Positions 43,176-50,403 of a stretch of 64,000 nt of DNA are shown here, piece by piece. The stretch is taken from positions 62,001 through 126,000 of the forward strand of contig NZ_BAAAZR010000006.1 of assembly GCF_039537005.1 (NCBI RefSeq), in the 5' to 3' direction. The notes beneath the pieces are model-generated. The model worked only from the letters and a program-made list of their open reading frames with translations, was not told the DNA's origin and searched no databases. Position 1 is the first letter of the stretch. Each line of letters opens with the position of its first letter. The translations under genes and the position numbers were made by a program. The DNA is from Sphaerisporangium flaviroseum (lineage in GTDB: Bacteria > Actinomycetota > Actinomycetes > Streptosporangiales > Streptosporangiaceae).

Positions 43176-44723
43176 ATGGAATACGACTACGTCATCGTCG
43201 GAGCCGGTTCGGCGGGTTGCGTCCTCGCCAACAGGCTCTCGGCGGACCCCTCGGTGCGGGTGGCCCTGCTGGAAGCGGGCGGCGCCGACCGCAAGAAGGA
43301 GATCCGCATCCCCGCCGGCTTCTCGAAGCTGTTCAAGTCCCCCTATGACTGGAACTTCAGCACCGCCAAGCAGACGGAGATGTTCGGGCGCGAGCTCTAC
43401 TGGCCGCGGGGCAGGACCCTCGGCGGATCCTCGTCCATCAACGCCCAGATGTGGGTACGCGGCCACCGCGCCGACTACGACGGCTGGAACCTGCCCGGCT
43501 GGTCCTACGACGAGGTCCTGCCGTACTTCAAGCGCTCCGAGCGCCGGGTCGGCTCCAACCAGGGCGACGTGTACGGCACGGACGGCCCCATCTACATCTC
43601 CGACCTGCGCGCCCCCAACGTGACGACCAAGGCGTTCCTGCGTGCCTGCGAGGAGATCGGGCTCACCCGGCTGGACGAGCTCAACGGCCCCTCCAACGAG
43701 GGCTACTCGCAGACCCCGGTCACCCAGGACCGCGGCCGGAGGTGGAGCGCGGCCGACGCGTACCTGCGGCCCGCGATGGGCCGCCCCAACCTGACCGTGC
43801 TCACCGCCGCGCAGGCCCGCAGGATCCTGTTCGACGAGGAGGGCCGGGCCACCGGCGTCGAGTACGGCGAGGGGCGGCGCGTGACGGCGGCCAGGGAGGT
43901 GATCGTGTCGGCGGGGGCGATCGGGTCGCCGCATCTGCTGCTGCTGTCGGGGATCGGTGACCCGGACGACCTGCGCGCCGCGGGCGTCGAGCCGCGGCAC
44001 GAGCTGCCGGGGGTGGGGCGCAACCTCATGGACCACCTGGCCTCGGCAGTCATGATGTACTGCCCCGAACCGGTCACCCTGGCCTCGGCGGAGTCGGTCG
44101 GCAACCTCGCGCGCTATTTGTTCCGCCGTACCGGCCCGCTGACCTCCAACGTCGGCGAGGCGGTCGCGTTCATCAGGACCGGCCCCGACGAGCCCGCCCC
44201 CGACATCGAGCTGCTGTTCGCGCCCGCGCCGTTCGTCGACCACGGGATGACGCCGCCGCCCGGGCACGGCATCACGATCGGCACCATCCTGCTGCAGCCG
44301 GAGAGCCGGGGGCGGATCACGCTGGGCGCGGACGGCGAGGTGACGATCGACCCCTGCTACCTGACCGCGGAGGCCGATGTGCGACGGCTGGTGGCGGGGC
44401 TGAAGAAGGCCCAGGAGGTGTTCGCGACCGAGGCGTTCAGGCCGTACACGGGCGAGCCGATGAAGCCGTACGAGGGCGCGGAGACCGACGAGGAGCTGGC
44501 CCGGTACGTGCGCGAGCACAGCGAGACGCTCTACCACCCGGTGGGCACCTGCAAGATGGGCATCGACGACGACGCCGTGGTCGACCCCTCGCTTCGCGTC
44601 ATCGGCGTCCCGGGGCTGCGCGTGGTGGACGCCTCGGTCATGCCGACGCTCAACCGCGGGCACACCCACGCCCCGGCCATCATGATCGCCGAAAAGGCGG
44701 CGGATCTTCTCCGGGCCTCTTGA
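43176..44723 (+). CDS. GMC-family FAD-dependent oxidoreductase
   Basis: The 515-residue flavoenzyme is of the glucose-methanol-choline family. The FAD motif VIVGAGSAGCVLANRLS starts at residue 7, the GMC signature 1 is PRGRTLGGSSSINAQMWVRG, and signature 2 is in GAIGSPHLLLLSGIG. The catalytic His-containing segment is HPVGTCKMG, followed by NRGHTHAPAIMIAEKAADLL. It oxidises a primary or secondary alcohol, possibly one produced by the adjacent P450s. GGAGG precedes the ATG by six bases. It ends 48 bases before the next P450 gene; the shared inverted repeat lies just after its stop. Confidence 0.92.
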   Translation: MEYDYVIVGAGSAGCVLANRLSADPSVRVALLEAGGADRKKEIRIPAGFSKLFKSPYDWNFSTAKQTEMFGRELYWPRGRTLGGSSSINAQMWVRGHRADYDGWNLPGWSYDEVLPYFKRSERRVGSNQGDVYGTDGPIYISDLRAPNVTTKAFLRACEEIGLTRLDELNGPSNEGYSQTPVTQDRGRRWSAADAYLRPAMGRPNLTVLTAAQARRILFDEEGRATGVEYGEGRRVTAAREVIVSAGAIGSPHLLLLSGIGDPDDLRAAGVEPRHELPGVGRNLMDHLASAVMMYCPEPVTLASAESVGNLARYLFRRTGPLTSNVGEAVAFIRTGPDEPAPDIELLFAPAPFVDHGMTPPPGHGITIGTILLQPESRGRITLGADGEVTIDPCYLTAEADVRRLVAGLKKAQEVFATEAFRPYTGEPMKPYEGAETDEELARYVREHSETLYHPVGTCKMGIDDDAVVDPSLRVIGVPGLRVVDASVMPTLNRGHTHAPAIMIAEKAADLLRAS

Positions 44724-44726
44724 CGT

Positions 44727-44738
44727 AAGTGGTCACTT
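44727..44738. promoter_or_regulatory. AAGTG-N2-CACTT inverted repeat upstream of the second P450
   Basis: AAGTG-GT-CACTT is a perfect inverted repeat within TTGACGTAAGTG, 33 bases before the P450 start at 44771. The same 12 bases, TTGACGTAAGTG, stand before the paralogous P450 at 46966. Confidence 0.55.
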
Positions 44739-44770
44739 TCTAAACCATGAAGGCCGGAGGTGCGTCCGGG

Positions 44771-46030
44771 ATGACGATAGACGCGACTGACATCGATCTC
44801 TCCGAGATCCCCTTCTGGGGGCTGCCCCAGGCCGAGCGGAACGACGCCTTCAGGCGGCTCAGGCGGCTCGACCGGCCGGTCTTCATGAAAGAGAACCACA
44901 TTCCCTTCATCGGCCACGGACCCGGGTTCTACGCGCTGGTGCGGCACGCCGACGTGAGCGAGGCGAGCCGCAACGCCGGCGTGTTCAGCAGCGAGCCCAC
45001 CTCCAACAGCATTCCGGACATGCCGAGATGGCTGGCGGTCTACTTCGGCTCGATGATCAATATGGACGACCCCCGGCACGCGAGGCTCAGAAGGATCGTC
45101 TCGCGTGCCTTCACCCCCAGGATTCTGGCGAAGATGGAGGAGGACCTCGCCCGGGCGGCGCGCGAGATCGTCGACCGGGCGATCTCCGAGGGTCCGGGGG
45201 ACTTCGTCCTCCAGATCGCCGCCCGGCTCCCCGTCCAGGTCATCTGCGACATGATGGGCGTTCCGCCGAAATATCATGACATGGTGTTGCGGAACACGAA
45301 CGTCGTCCTCGGCAACGCGGACGCCGAGTACACCGGCATCCGCCCCGACATCACGCGGTGGAACGTGGCCAAGGGCCTGGTGAAGCTGCTCCGTGCCGGG
45401 CACGAGCTCAGCACCCTGGCACGCCGGCTCGGCCGGGAGCGGCGCGGCAACCCCACGGCCGACCTGACCAGCTTGCTGGTGAACGGCGAGGAGCACCTCA
45501 CCTCGCAGGAACTCGGGTCGTTCTTCATCCTCCTGGTCGTCGCGGGCAGCGAGACCACGCGCAACGCCATCTCCCACGGCCTGAAGTTCTTCACCGACAA
45601 CCCCGAGCAGCGGGAACTGCTGCTGGGCGACTTCGAGACCCACATCCCCGGCGCGGTGGAGGAGATCATCCGGTGCTCGACCCCGGTGATCCAGTTCCGC
45701 CGCACGCTCACCCAGGACTACGAGATGAACGGGCAGGCGTACAAGAAGGGGGACAAGGTCCTGCTGTTCTACAATTCCGCCAACCGTGACGAGACGGTGT
45801 TCGCCGACCCCGACACCTTCGACATCACCCGCAGCCCCAACCCCCATGTCGGGTTCGGCGGCCCCGGCCCGCACTACTGCCTGGGCGCGCACCTGGCCCG
45901 GCGCGAGGTGACGGTGATGTTCCGCGAGCTGTTCACCCGGCTGCCGGCCATCCGCTCCACCGGCGAACCCGACTACCTCCTCTCGAACTTCATCAACGGC
46001 GTCAAGCACATGAGCTACCGGACCGGCTGA
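44771..46030 (+). CDS. Cytochrome P450 (CYP124/125-like), paralogue A
   Basis: The 419-residue P450 has the I-helix motif VVAGSETTRNAIS, the ExxR in EEIIRC, and the heme loop FGGPGPHYCLG with Cys370. SMINMDDPRHARLRRIVSRA in the N-terminal half is nearly identical to the paralogue at 46966-48246, which shows a tandem duplication. The NETTRNAIS-type I-helix and FGGPGPHYCLG fit the CYP124/CYP125 group that attacks terminal methyls of branched lipids and sterols. The ATG at 44771 matches the paralogue's N-terminus (MTIDATDIDLSEIPFW); an ATG at 44747 is also in frame. It is followed 28 bases later by the hydrolase gene. Confidence 0.92.
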   Translation: MTIDATDIDLSEIPFWGLPQAERNDAFRRLRRLDRPVFMKENHIPFIGHGPGFYALVRHADVSEASRNAGVFSSEPTSNSIPDMPRWLAVYFGSMINMDDPRHARLRRIVSRAFTPRILAKMEEDLARAAREIVDRAISEGPGDFVLQIAARLPVQVICDMMGVPPKYHDMVLRNTNVVLGNADAEYTGIRPDITRWNVAKGLVKLLRAGHELSTLARRLGRERRGNPTADLTSLLVNGEEHLTSQELGSFFILLVVAGSETTRNAISHGLKFFTDNPEQRELLLGDFETHIPGAVEEIIRCSTPVIQFRRTLTQDYEMNGQAYKKGDKVLLFYNSANRDETVFADPDTFDITRSPNPHVGFGGPGPHYCLGAHLARREVTVMFRELFTRLPAIRSTGEPDYLLSNFINGVKHMSYRTG

Positions 46031-46058
46031 CCGGTCCGCGGACGGCCGGGAGGCATCG

Positions 46059-46919
46059 ATGGATCGCGTCAGGACGGTAAAGGCGAACGGCATCGAGTTC
46101 GGTTACCTCTCGATGGGCTCGGGGCCGCTCGCGCTCTGCCTCCACGGGTTCCCCGACTCGGCCCACACCTGGCGCCACCTGCTCCCCGAACTGGCCGAGC
46201 GCGGGTACCACGCCGTCGCGCCCTTCATGCGGGGCTACGCGCCGACCGGCGTGCCCGCCGACGGCGCCTACGAGGGCGGGGCGCTCATCGCCGACGCCGT
46301 GGCGCTCCACGACGCCCTGGGCGGTGACGCCGACGCCGTTCTCATCGGCCACGACTGGGGGGCGCTTCCGGTGTACGGAGCCGTCGCCTTCGCGCCCGGC
46401 AGGTGGCGCAGGGCCGTCGCGATGGCCATGCCGCCGATCGGGGCGATGCTGACGAGCTTCTTCGACTACGAGCAGCTCAAGCGGTCGTTCTACATCTTCC
46501 TGTTCCAGACCGGCCTGGCCGAGACCGCCGCCACGTCCGAGGGGTTCATCGAGGGGCTGTGGCGCGACTGGTCACCGGGCTACGCGGCAGGCGAGGACGT
46601 GGCCCACGTCAAGGAGTGCCTGCGCGACCCGGAGAACCTGGCCGCAGCGATCGGCTACTACCGCGCCATGCTCGGCACCACGCCGCAGACCGGTCACTAC
46701 GCGGAGGAGCAGGCGGCGGTGGGGCGGGTGGGGGAGCGGCCCGTGCTGTATCTCCACGGCCACGACGACGGCTGCCTGGGCGCCGACCTGGTGAAGGGCG
46801 CGGCACCGCATCTGCCGAAGGGTTCACGTGTGCAGGTGCTCCGGGGAGCGGGGCACTTCCTGCACCTCGAACGCCCGCGCGAGGTCAACGACGCCATCTT
46901 GCGCTGGCTCGACAGGTGA
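46059..46919 (+). CDS. Alpha/beta hydrolase, epoxide hydrolase-like
   Basis: The 286-residue hydrolase has the oxyanion motif HGFPDSAHTW and the nucleophile elbow LIGHDWGALPVYG. The nucleophile is Asp rather than Ser, as in epoxide hydrolases and haloalkane dehalogenases. The His is in GAGHFLHLERPREV. It lies between the two paralogous P450 genes (28 bases after the first, 46 before the second), so opening an epoxide made by a P450 is an attractive but unproven role. GGGAGG precedes the ATG. Confidence 0.87.
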   Translation: MDRVRTVKANGIEFGYLSMGSGPLALCLHGFPDSAHTWRHLLPELAERGYHAVAPFMRGYAPTGVPADGAYEGGALIADAVALHDALGGDADAVLIGHDWGALPVYGAVAFAPGRWRRAVAMAMPPIGAMLTSFFDYEQLKRSFYIFLFQTGLAETAATSEGFIEGLWRDWSPGYAAGEDVAHVKECLRDPENLAAAIGYYRAMLGTTPQTGHYAEEQAAVGRVGERPVLYLHGHDDGCLGADLVKGAAPHLPKGSRVQVLRGAGHFLHLERPREVNDAILRWLDR

Positions 46920-46936
46920 ATCGCTCGGTTTGACGT

Positions 46937-46948
46937 AAGTGACCGCTT
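46937..46948. promoter_or_regulatory. AAGTG-N2-CGCTT inverted repeat upstream of the third P450
   Basis: AAGTG-AC-CGCTT, one mismatch from a perfect repeat, lies in TTGACGTAAGTG 18 bases before the ATG at 46966, the same placement as the site before the paralogous P450. It suggests one regulator for both genes. Confidence 0.5.
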
Positions 46949-46965
46949 TTCTCAATCATGGAACC

Positions 46966-48246
46966 ATGACTGTGGAGACACCCCCGGAACGCAAGCCGAT
47001 CACGTCGTACGACCAGATCAACCTGTCGGACTGGGATTTCTGGGCGCGGCCCATGGCCGAGCGCGAGCATGCGTTCGAGCTGCTGCGGGAGCGTGAGACG
47101 CCCGTTTTCTTCGAGGAGCCCGAGCTCTCCTTCGCGCCGAGAGGCCAGGGCTATCACGCGATCGTCAGGCACGCCGACATCATCGAGATCAGCCGCAACC
47201 CTGACGTCTTCTGCTCCGGTGACGGCGGCGCGACGAACATCGCCGACATGCCCCCGGAGTTCGCCGAGTACTTCGGCTCGATGATCAATATGGACGATCC
47301 CCGGCACGCGCGCCTGAGGAGGATCGTCTCCCGGGCCTTCACCCCGAAGATGATCCAGAAATTCGAGGAGGACGTCCAGGCCGCGGCCGTCGCCATCGTC
47401 GACGACCTGCTGGAGACCGGACCCGGCTGCGACTTCGTCACCGAGGTGGCGGCCCGGCTGCCCCTGAAGATCATCTGCGACATGATGGGCATCCCGGAGA
47501 AGGACTACCGGTTCGTCTTCGACCGTTCGAACATCATCCTCGGCGCCTCCGACCCCGAGTACGTTCCCGCGGGCGACATGGACAGCGTCGTGGCCGCCAT
47601 GCTCAACGCCGGGCTGGAGCTGCAGCAGCTGGTACAGGACCTCGCCGCCCACCGCGCCGAGAACCCCACGGGGGACCTGACCTCCTCGCTGGTCAGCGCC
47701 AACCTCGACGGTGAGCGGCTCACCCTCCAGGAGCTCGGGTCGTTCTTCATCCTGCTCGTCGTGGCCGGCAACGAGACCACGCGCAACGCCATCTCGCAGG
47801 GCCTGCTCATGCTGACCCGCAACCCCGACCAGAAGGCCCGGTGGCTGACCGACATCGACGGCCACGCCCCCAAGGCGGTCGAGGAGATCGTACGGCTCGC
47901 CGCACCCGTCAACTACATGCGCCGCAAGGTCACCAGGGACTTCGAGATGAACGGCACCCTCTACAAGCAGGGGGACAAGACCGTTCTGTACTACTGGTCC
48001 GCCAACCGCGACCGCGCGGTGTTCGCCGACCCGTACCGCTTCGACATCACCCGTGACCCCAACCCGCACGTCGGGTTCGGCGGCCCCGGCCCGCACTTCT
48101 GCCTGGGCGCGCACCTGGCCCGGCGGGAGATCACGGTGATGTTCCGCGAGCTGCTCCACCGGGTGCCGGAGATCCAGGCGGGCCGCCCGAAGAGGCTGTT
48201 CTCCAGCTTCATCAACGGCATCAAGCACCTGCCCTGCGACTTCTAG
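46966..48246 (+). CDS. Cytochrome P450 (CYP124/125-like), paralogue B
   Basis: The 426-residue P450 has the I-helix VVAGNETTRNAIS, the K-helix ExxR in EEIVRL, and the heme loop FGGPGPHFCLG with Cys379. It is a close paralogue of the P450 at 44771-46030, sharing long identical stretches around MINMDDPRHARLRRIVSRAF and LARREITVMFRELL. The start is the ATG at 46966; a GTG at 46939 in the same frame would lie inside the putative operator. It is the last gene of the GMC-P450-hydrolase-P450 series. No redox partner gene is present. Confidence 0.92.
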   Translation: MTVETPPERKPITSYDQINLSDWDFWARPMAEREHAFELLRERETPVFFEEPELSFAPRGQGYHAIVRHADIIEISRNPDVFCSGDGGATNIADMPPEFAEYFGSMINMDDPRHARLRRIVSRAFTPKMIQKFEEDVQAAAVAIVDDLLETGPGCDFVTEVAARLPLKIICDMMGIPEKDYRFVFDRSNIILGASDPEYVPAGDMDSVVAAMLNAGLELQQLVQDLAAHRAENPTGDLTSSLVSANLDGERLTLQELGSFFILLVVAGNETTRNAISQGLLMLTRNPDQKARWLTDIDGHAPKAVEEIVRLAAPVNYMRRKVTRDFEMNGTLYKQGDKTVLYYWSANRDRAVFADPYRFDITRDPNPHVGFGGPGPHFCLGAHLARREITVMFRELLHRVPEIQAGRPKRLFSSFINGIKHLPCDF

Positions 48247-48259
48247 CCGCGGCGCGTCG

Positions 48260-50128
48260 CTAGGAGGCCGTGGCCACCGGCCGGATCGAGGAGAAGATCG
48301 TGTTGATGTCGGGCAGCAGCTCCTTCTTGCTGTCCGGCACCGACATGTAGACGATCACCGGCCGTTCCGCGCCCGTGCTCACCGCGCCGACCACCAGCGT
48401 GGTCTTGGTGCGGCCCGCCAGGATCTGGTACGCCACGACGCGCGCGGGGCGGCCTCCGGCGGACAGGCGCTGCTCGGCGGTCTTCACGACCTTGTTCCCC
48501 GGAGGGAAGAACTTGTTGCGGGCCGCGAACGCGACGGAGCTGATCACCGGAGTGAGCTTGCCGGGCGCGGACGCGGAGTACTTGCCGGCCAGGGCGGTGG
48601 CCAGCGGGCCGGTCATCACCTGGGCGAACCGGGGCGTACCGGCCGCGTCGGTCCCGGCGGCGACGTACTGCCTGGTGCTGAAGCCATAGGTCGACTGCAC
48701 GCGCTGCGTGTCCAGGTCGAGCCGCCACGGACCGCCCAGCCTGGCCAGGCTGATGGCCGACACCTTGTCGGTGAGGACGCCGGCGCGCGGGGAGGCGTCG
48801 CCGGGATACCTCGGCAGCCTGCCGATGGACTGCGGCTTGGTGGTGCCGGTGCCCGCCTTGCCCGCCGACGAGGTGGAGGCCTTGGGCGTGCCCTTCCCCT
48901 TGCTCGCCTCGGTCTCGGCCGGCGCCGAGCGCAACGGCCCCGCCAGGACGGCCCACAGCAGGGCCGCCACCAGGGCGACCCCGACCGAGGCGACGAGCGC
49001 GAACAGCCACACCCGCTTGCCGCCCCCGGCGGCCTCGGCCTCGTCGCCGATCGCCTCGTAGTTGTCACCGAAGACGGTGTTCCAGAGCTCCTGCTGACGC
49101 TCGGGAGGAGGCGTCTTGGGCCCGCTGATCTGACCGGCGGTGACGAACGGCTTGTAGGGATCGTCGGGCTCGCGGGGAGGCGCCGCATGGCGCTGCCCCC
49201 TTCGCCCGCGCGGCTGCTCAGGTGACGACGGGGCGGACACCCGGACGGTGGTCTCGGTGCCGGGCGGGGTGTAGGCGGGCGCGGGCTCGTCGGCGACCCG
49301 GGAGGAGTGCGCCGGCGCCTCGGGCGCGTACTGCTGATGGCCCGCGACCTGCCGGTCGGCGACCTGCCGGCCGGGGTCCTGCTGGGGGAACACCTGAGGC
49401 CCGGTGGCCGCAGGCGCGTACGGCTGGGGAGCGTACTGCTGGTGCCCGGATGGCTGCGGCCCGGTGCCCTGGGGGGCGTACTCCGGCCGGCCGGCGGGCT
49501 GGGGCGCGTACTGCTGGGGGCCCGTCTGCTGGGGGCCCGTCTGCTGGGGGCCCATGGCCTCCGGCCCGGTGTTCTGAGGTTCGTACTGCCGCCGGCCGGT
49601 GGACCGGGAGTCACCGGGCTGCGGGGCGTACTGGTGGGGACCGGTGGGCTGGGGGGCGTACTGCTGAGGGCCGGTGGGCTGGGGGGCGTACGGGGAGGAG
49701 GGCATCGGCGGCGGCGGGGGGAACGACGTCTGCGTGTGCCCCTGAGGGGCGTACTGCGAGACCTCGTGGGAGGGGTCGGACGTCGTGCGGTTGCCGTACG
49801 GAGCGGGGTCGAACACGGACGCGGAGGGCGCCGGCGGGGGCGGGGGCGGTGGCGGGGGCATTTCCGGCCATGCCGGTGGGTTCTCCGGCCATGCCGGAGG
49901 CCGCGTGGGCTGGCTGGTGTGCTCAGGAGCCATCGCTGGCGAACCTCCCGACATCATGCCCGGATTGGGGGTGCTCGGCATGATCTCATGCGAAGCGGGG
50001 GTGTCCGCAGGAGAATCCGAGAAAGCCCCGCGGAACTGCAGGCCCGTCGGGTCGGTCGGCGGATCCTGCATCGGCAGGCCCTGGACCGCGGATTCCGGGC
50101 TGGGCTCCGGTTCATACGAGTTCACCAC
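48260..50128 (-). CDS. Membrane-anchored protein with Pro/Gln/Tyr repeat head and extracellular domain
   Basis: The protein has 622 residues. The first 330 are cytoplasmic and consist of Pro/Gln/Gly/Tyr repeats of the type QQYAPQPTGP, then an acidic stretch. One transmembrane helix (about 374-398, VWLFALVASVGVALVAALLW) follows, then a Lys/Ser/Thr linker and a C-terminal domain of about 190 residues outside the cell, ending VPDSKKELLPDINTIFSSIR. That end matches the anchored protein at 18933-20108. The start is a GTG. It is divergent from leuS. The repeat head could support clustering at the membrane; the function is unknown. Confidence 0.8.
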   Translation of the reverse strand: MVNSYEPEPSPESAVQGLPMQDPPTDPTGLQFRGAFSDSPADTPASHEIMPSTPNPGMMSGGSPAMAPEHTSQPTRPPAWPENPPAWPEMPPPPPPPPPAPSASVFDPAPYGNRTTSDPSHEVSQYAPQGHTQTSFPPPPPMPSSPYAPQPTGPQQYAPQPTGPHQYAPQPGDSRSTGRRQYEPQNTGPEAMGPQQTGPQQTGPQQYAPQPAGRPEYAPQGTGPQPSGHQQYAPQPYAPAATGPQVFPQQDPGRQVADRQVAGHQQYAPEAPAHSSRVADEPAPAYTPPGTETTVRVSAPSSPEQPRGRRGQRHAAPPREPDDPYKPFVTAGQISGPKTPPPERQQELWNTVFGDNYEAIGDEAEAAGGGKRVWLFALVASVGVALVAALLWAVLAGPLRSAPAETEASKGKGTPKASTSSAGKAGTGTTKPQSIGRLPRYPGDASPRAGVLTDKVSAISLARLGGPWRLDLDTQRVQSTYGFSTRQYVAAGTDAAGTPRFAQVMTGPLATALAGKYSASAPGKLTPVISSVAFAARNKFFPPGNKVVKTAEQRLSAGGRPARVVAYQILAGRTKTTLVVGAVSTGAERPVIVYMSVPDSKKELLPDINTIFSSIRPVATAS

Positions 50129-50259
50129 GGCGAAAAGGTTAAACTAAAGGGACATATGAGGTCACAACGGATCTATCACCATCGGGTCTCCCTGTGACTG
50201 TTTCCCGTAGCCACCAGGGATGTGGCGAAATCCGTACGAGGACCGATTGCTCGCTGCGC

Positions 50260-50265
50260 TACCCT
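50260..50265 (+). promoter_or_regulatory. -10 element of the leuS leader transcript
   Basis: TACCCT ends six bases before the ATG of the leader peptide, the spacing seen for leaderless actinobacterial transcripts that start at or next to the A of ATG. No good -35 box is evident upstream. Confidence 0.45.
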
Positions 50266-50271
50266 TGAGCT

Positions 50272-50319
50272 ATGCGTGGCAGGACCCTGCTTCTTGGCGG
50301 GCCGCGGCGACCGAGGTGA
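50272..50319 (+). CDS. leuS leader peptide (15 residues)
   Basis: The ORF reads MRGRTLLLGGPRRPR. The three consecutive leucine codons are CTG CTT CTT; CTT is a rare leucine codon in this GC-rich genome. It lies 84 bases before leuS and is followed by a hairpin with GGTG-AGA-CACC and then an intrinsic terminator. This is the classical layout of ribosome-mediated attenuation: slow decoding at the Leu codons when charged tRNA-Leu is scarce would prevent the terminator and raise leuS expression. Similar leaders before leuS have been predicted in actinobacteria. Confidence 0.75.
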   Translation: MRGRTLLLGGPRRPR

Positions 50320-50339
50320 GACACCGGTCGACGCGGCTG

Positions 50340-50369
50340 CCCCTCGTGGACACGGGGGGTTTCTTTATT
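50340..50369 (+). terminator. Attenuator terminator of leuS
   Basis: CCCCTCGTG pairs with CACGGGGGG (50340-50359), followed by TTTCTTTATT, the only U-rich tract in the leader. It ends 35 bases before the leuS start. The upstream hairpin GACC-GA-GGTG-AGA-CACC-GGTC (50310-50330) overlaps the leader peptide stop and is a candidate competing structure. Confidence 0.7.
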
Positions 50370-50403
50370 GGTCGAGCCATCCGCGCTGAGTCAACCGAGG
50401 GAC

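Noticed and set aside
34465..48246. A complete cholesterol catabolic cluster
   Set aside because: Ring-degrading enzymes (KstD, Ksh, Hsa), Mce transport genes and KstR-type sites are not present; only side-chain-type P450s and a racemase are.
50280..50400. T-box riboswitch before leuS
   Set aside because: The conserved T-box core (AGGGUGGnACCGCG) and specifier stem are absent; the leader peptide with Leu codons explains the layout better.
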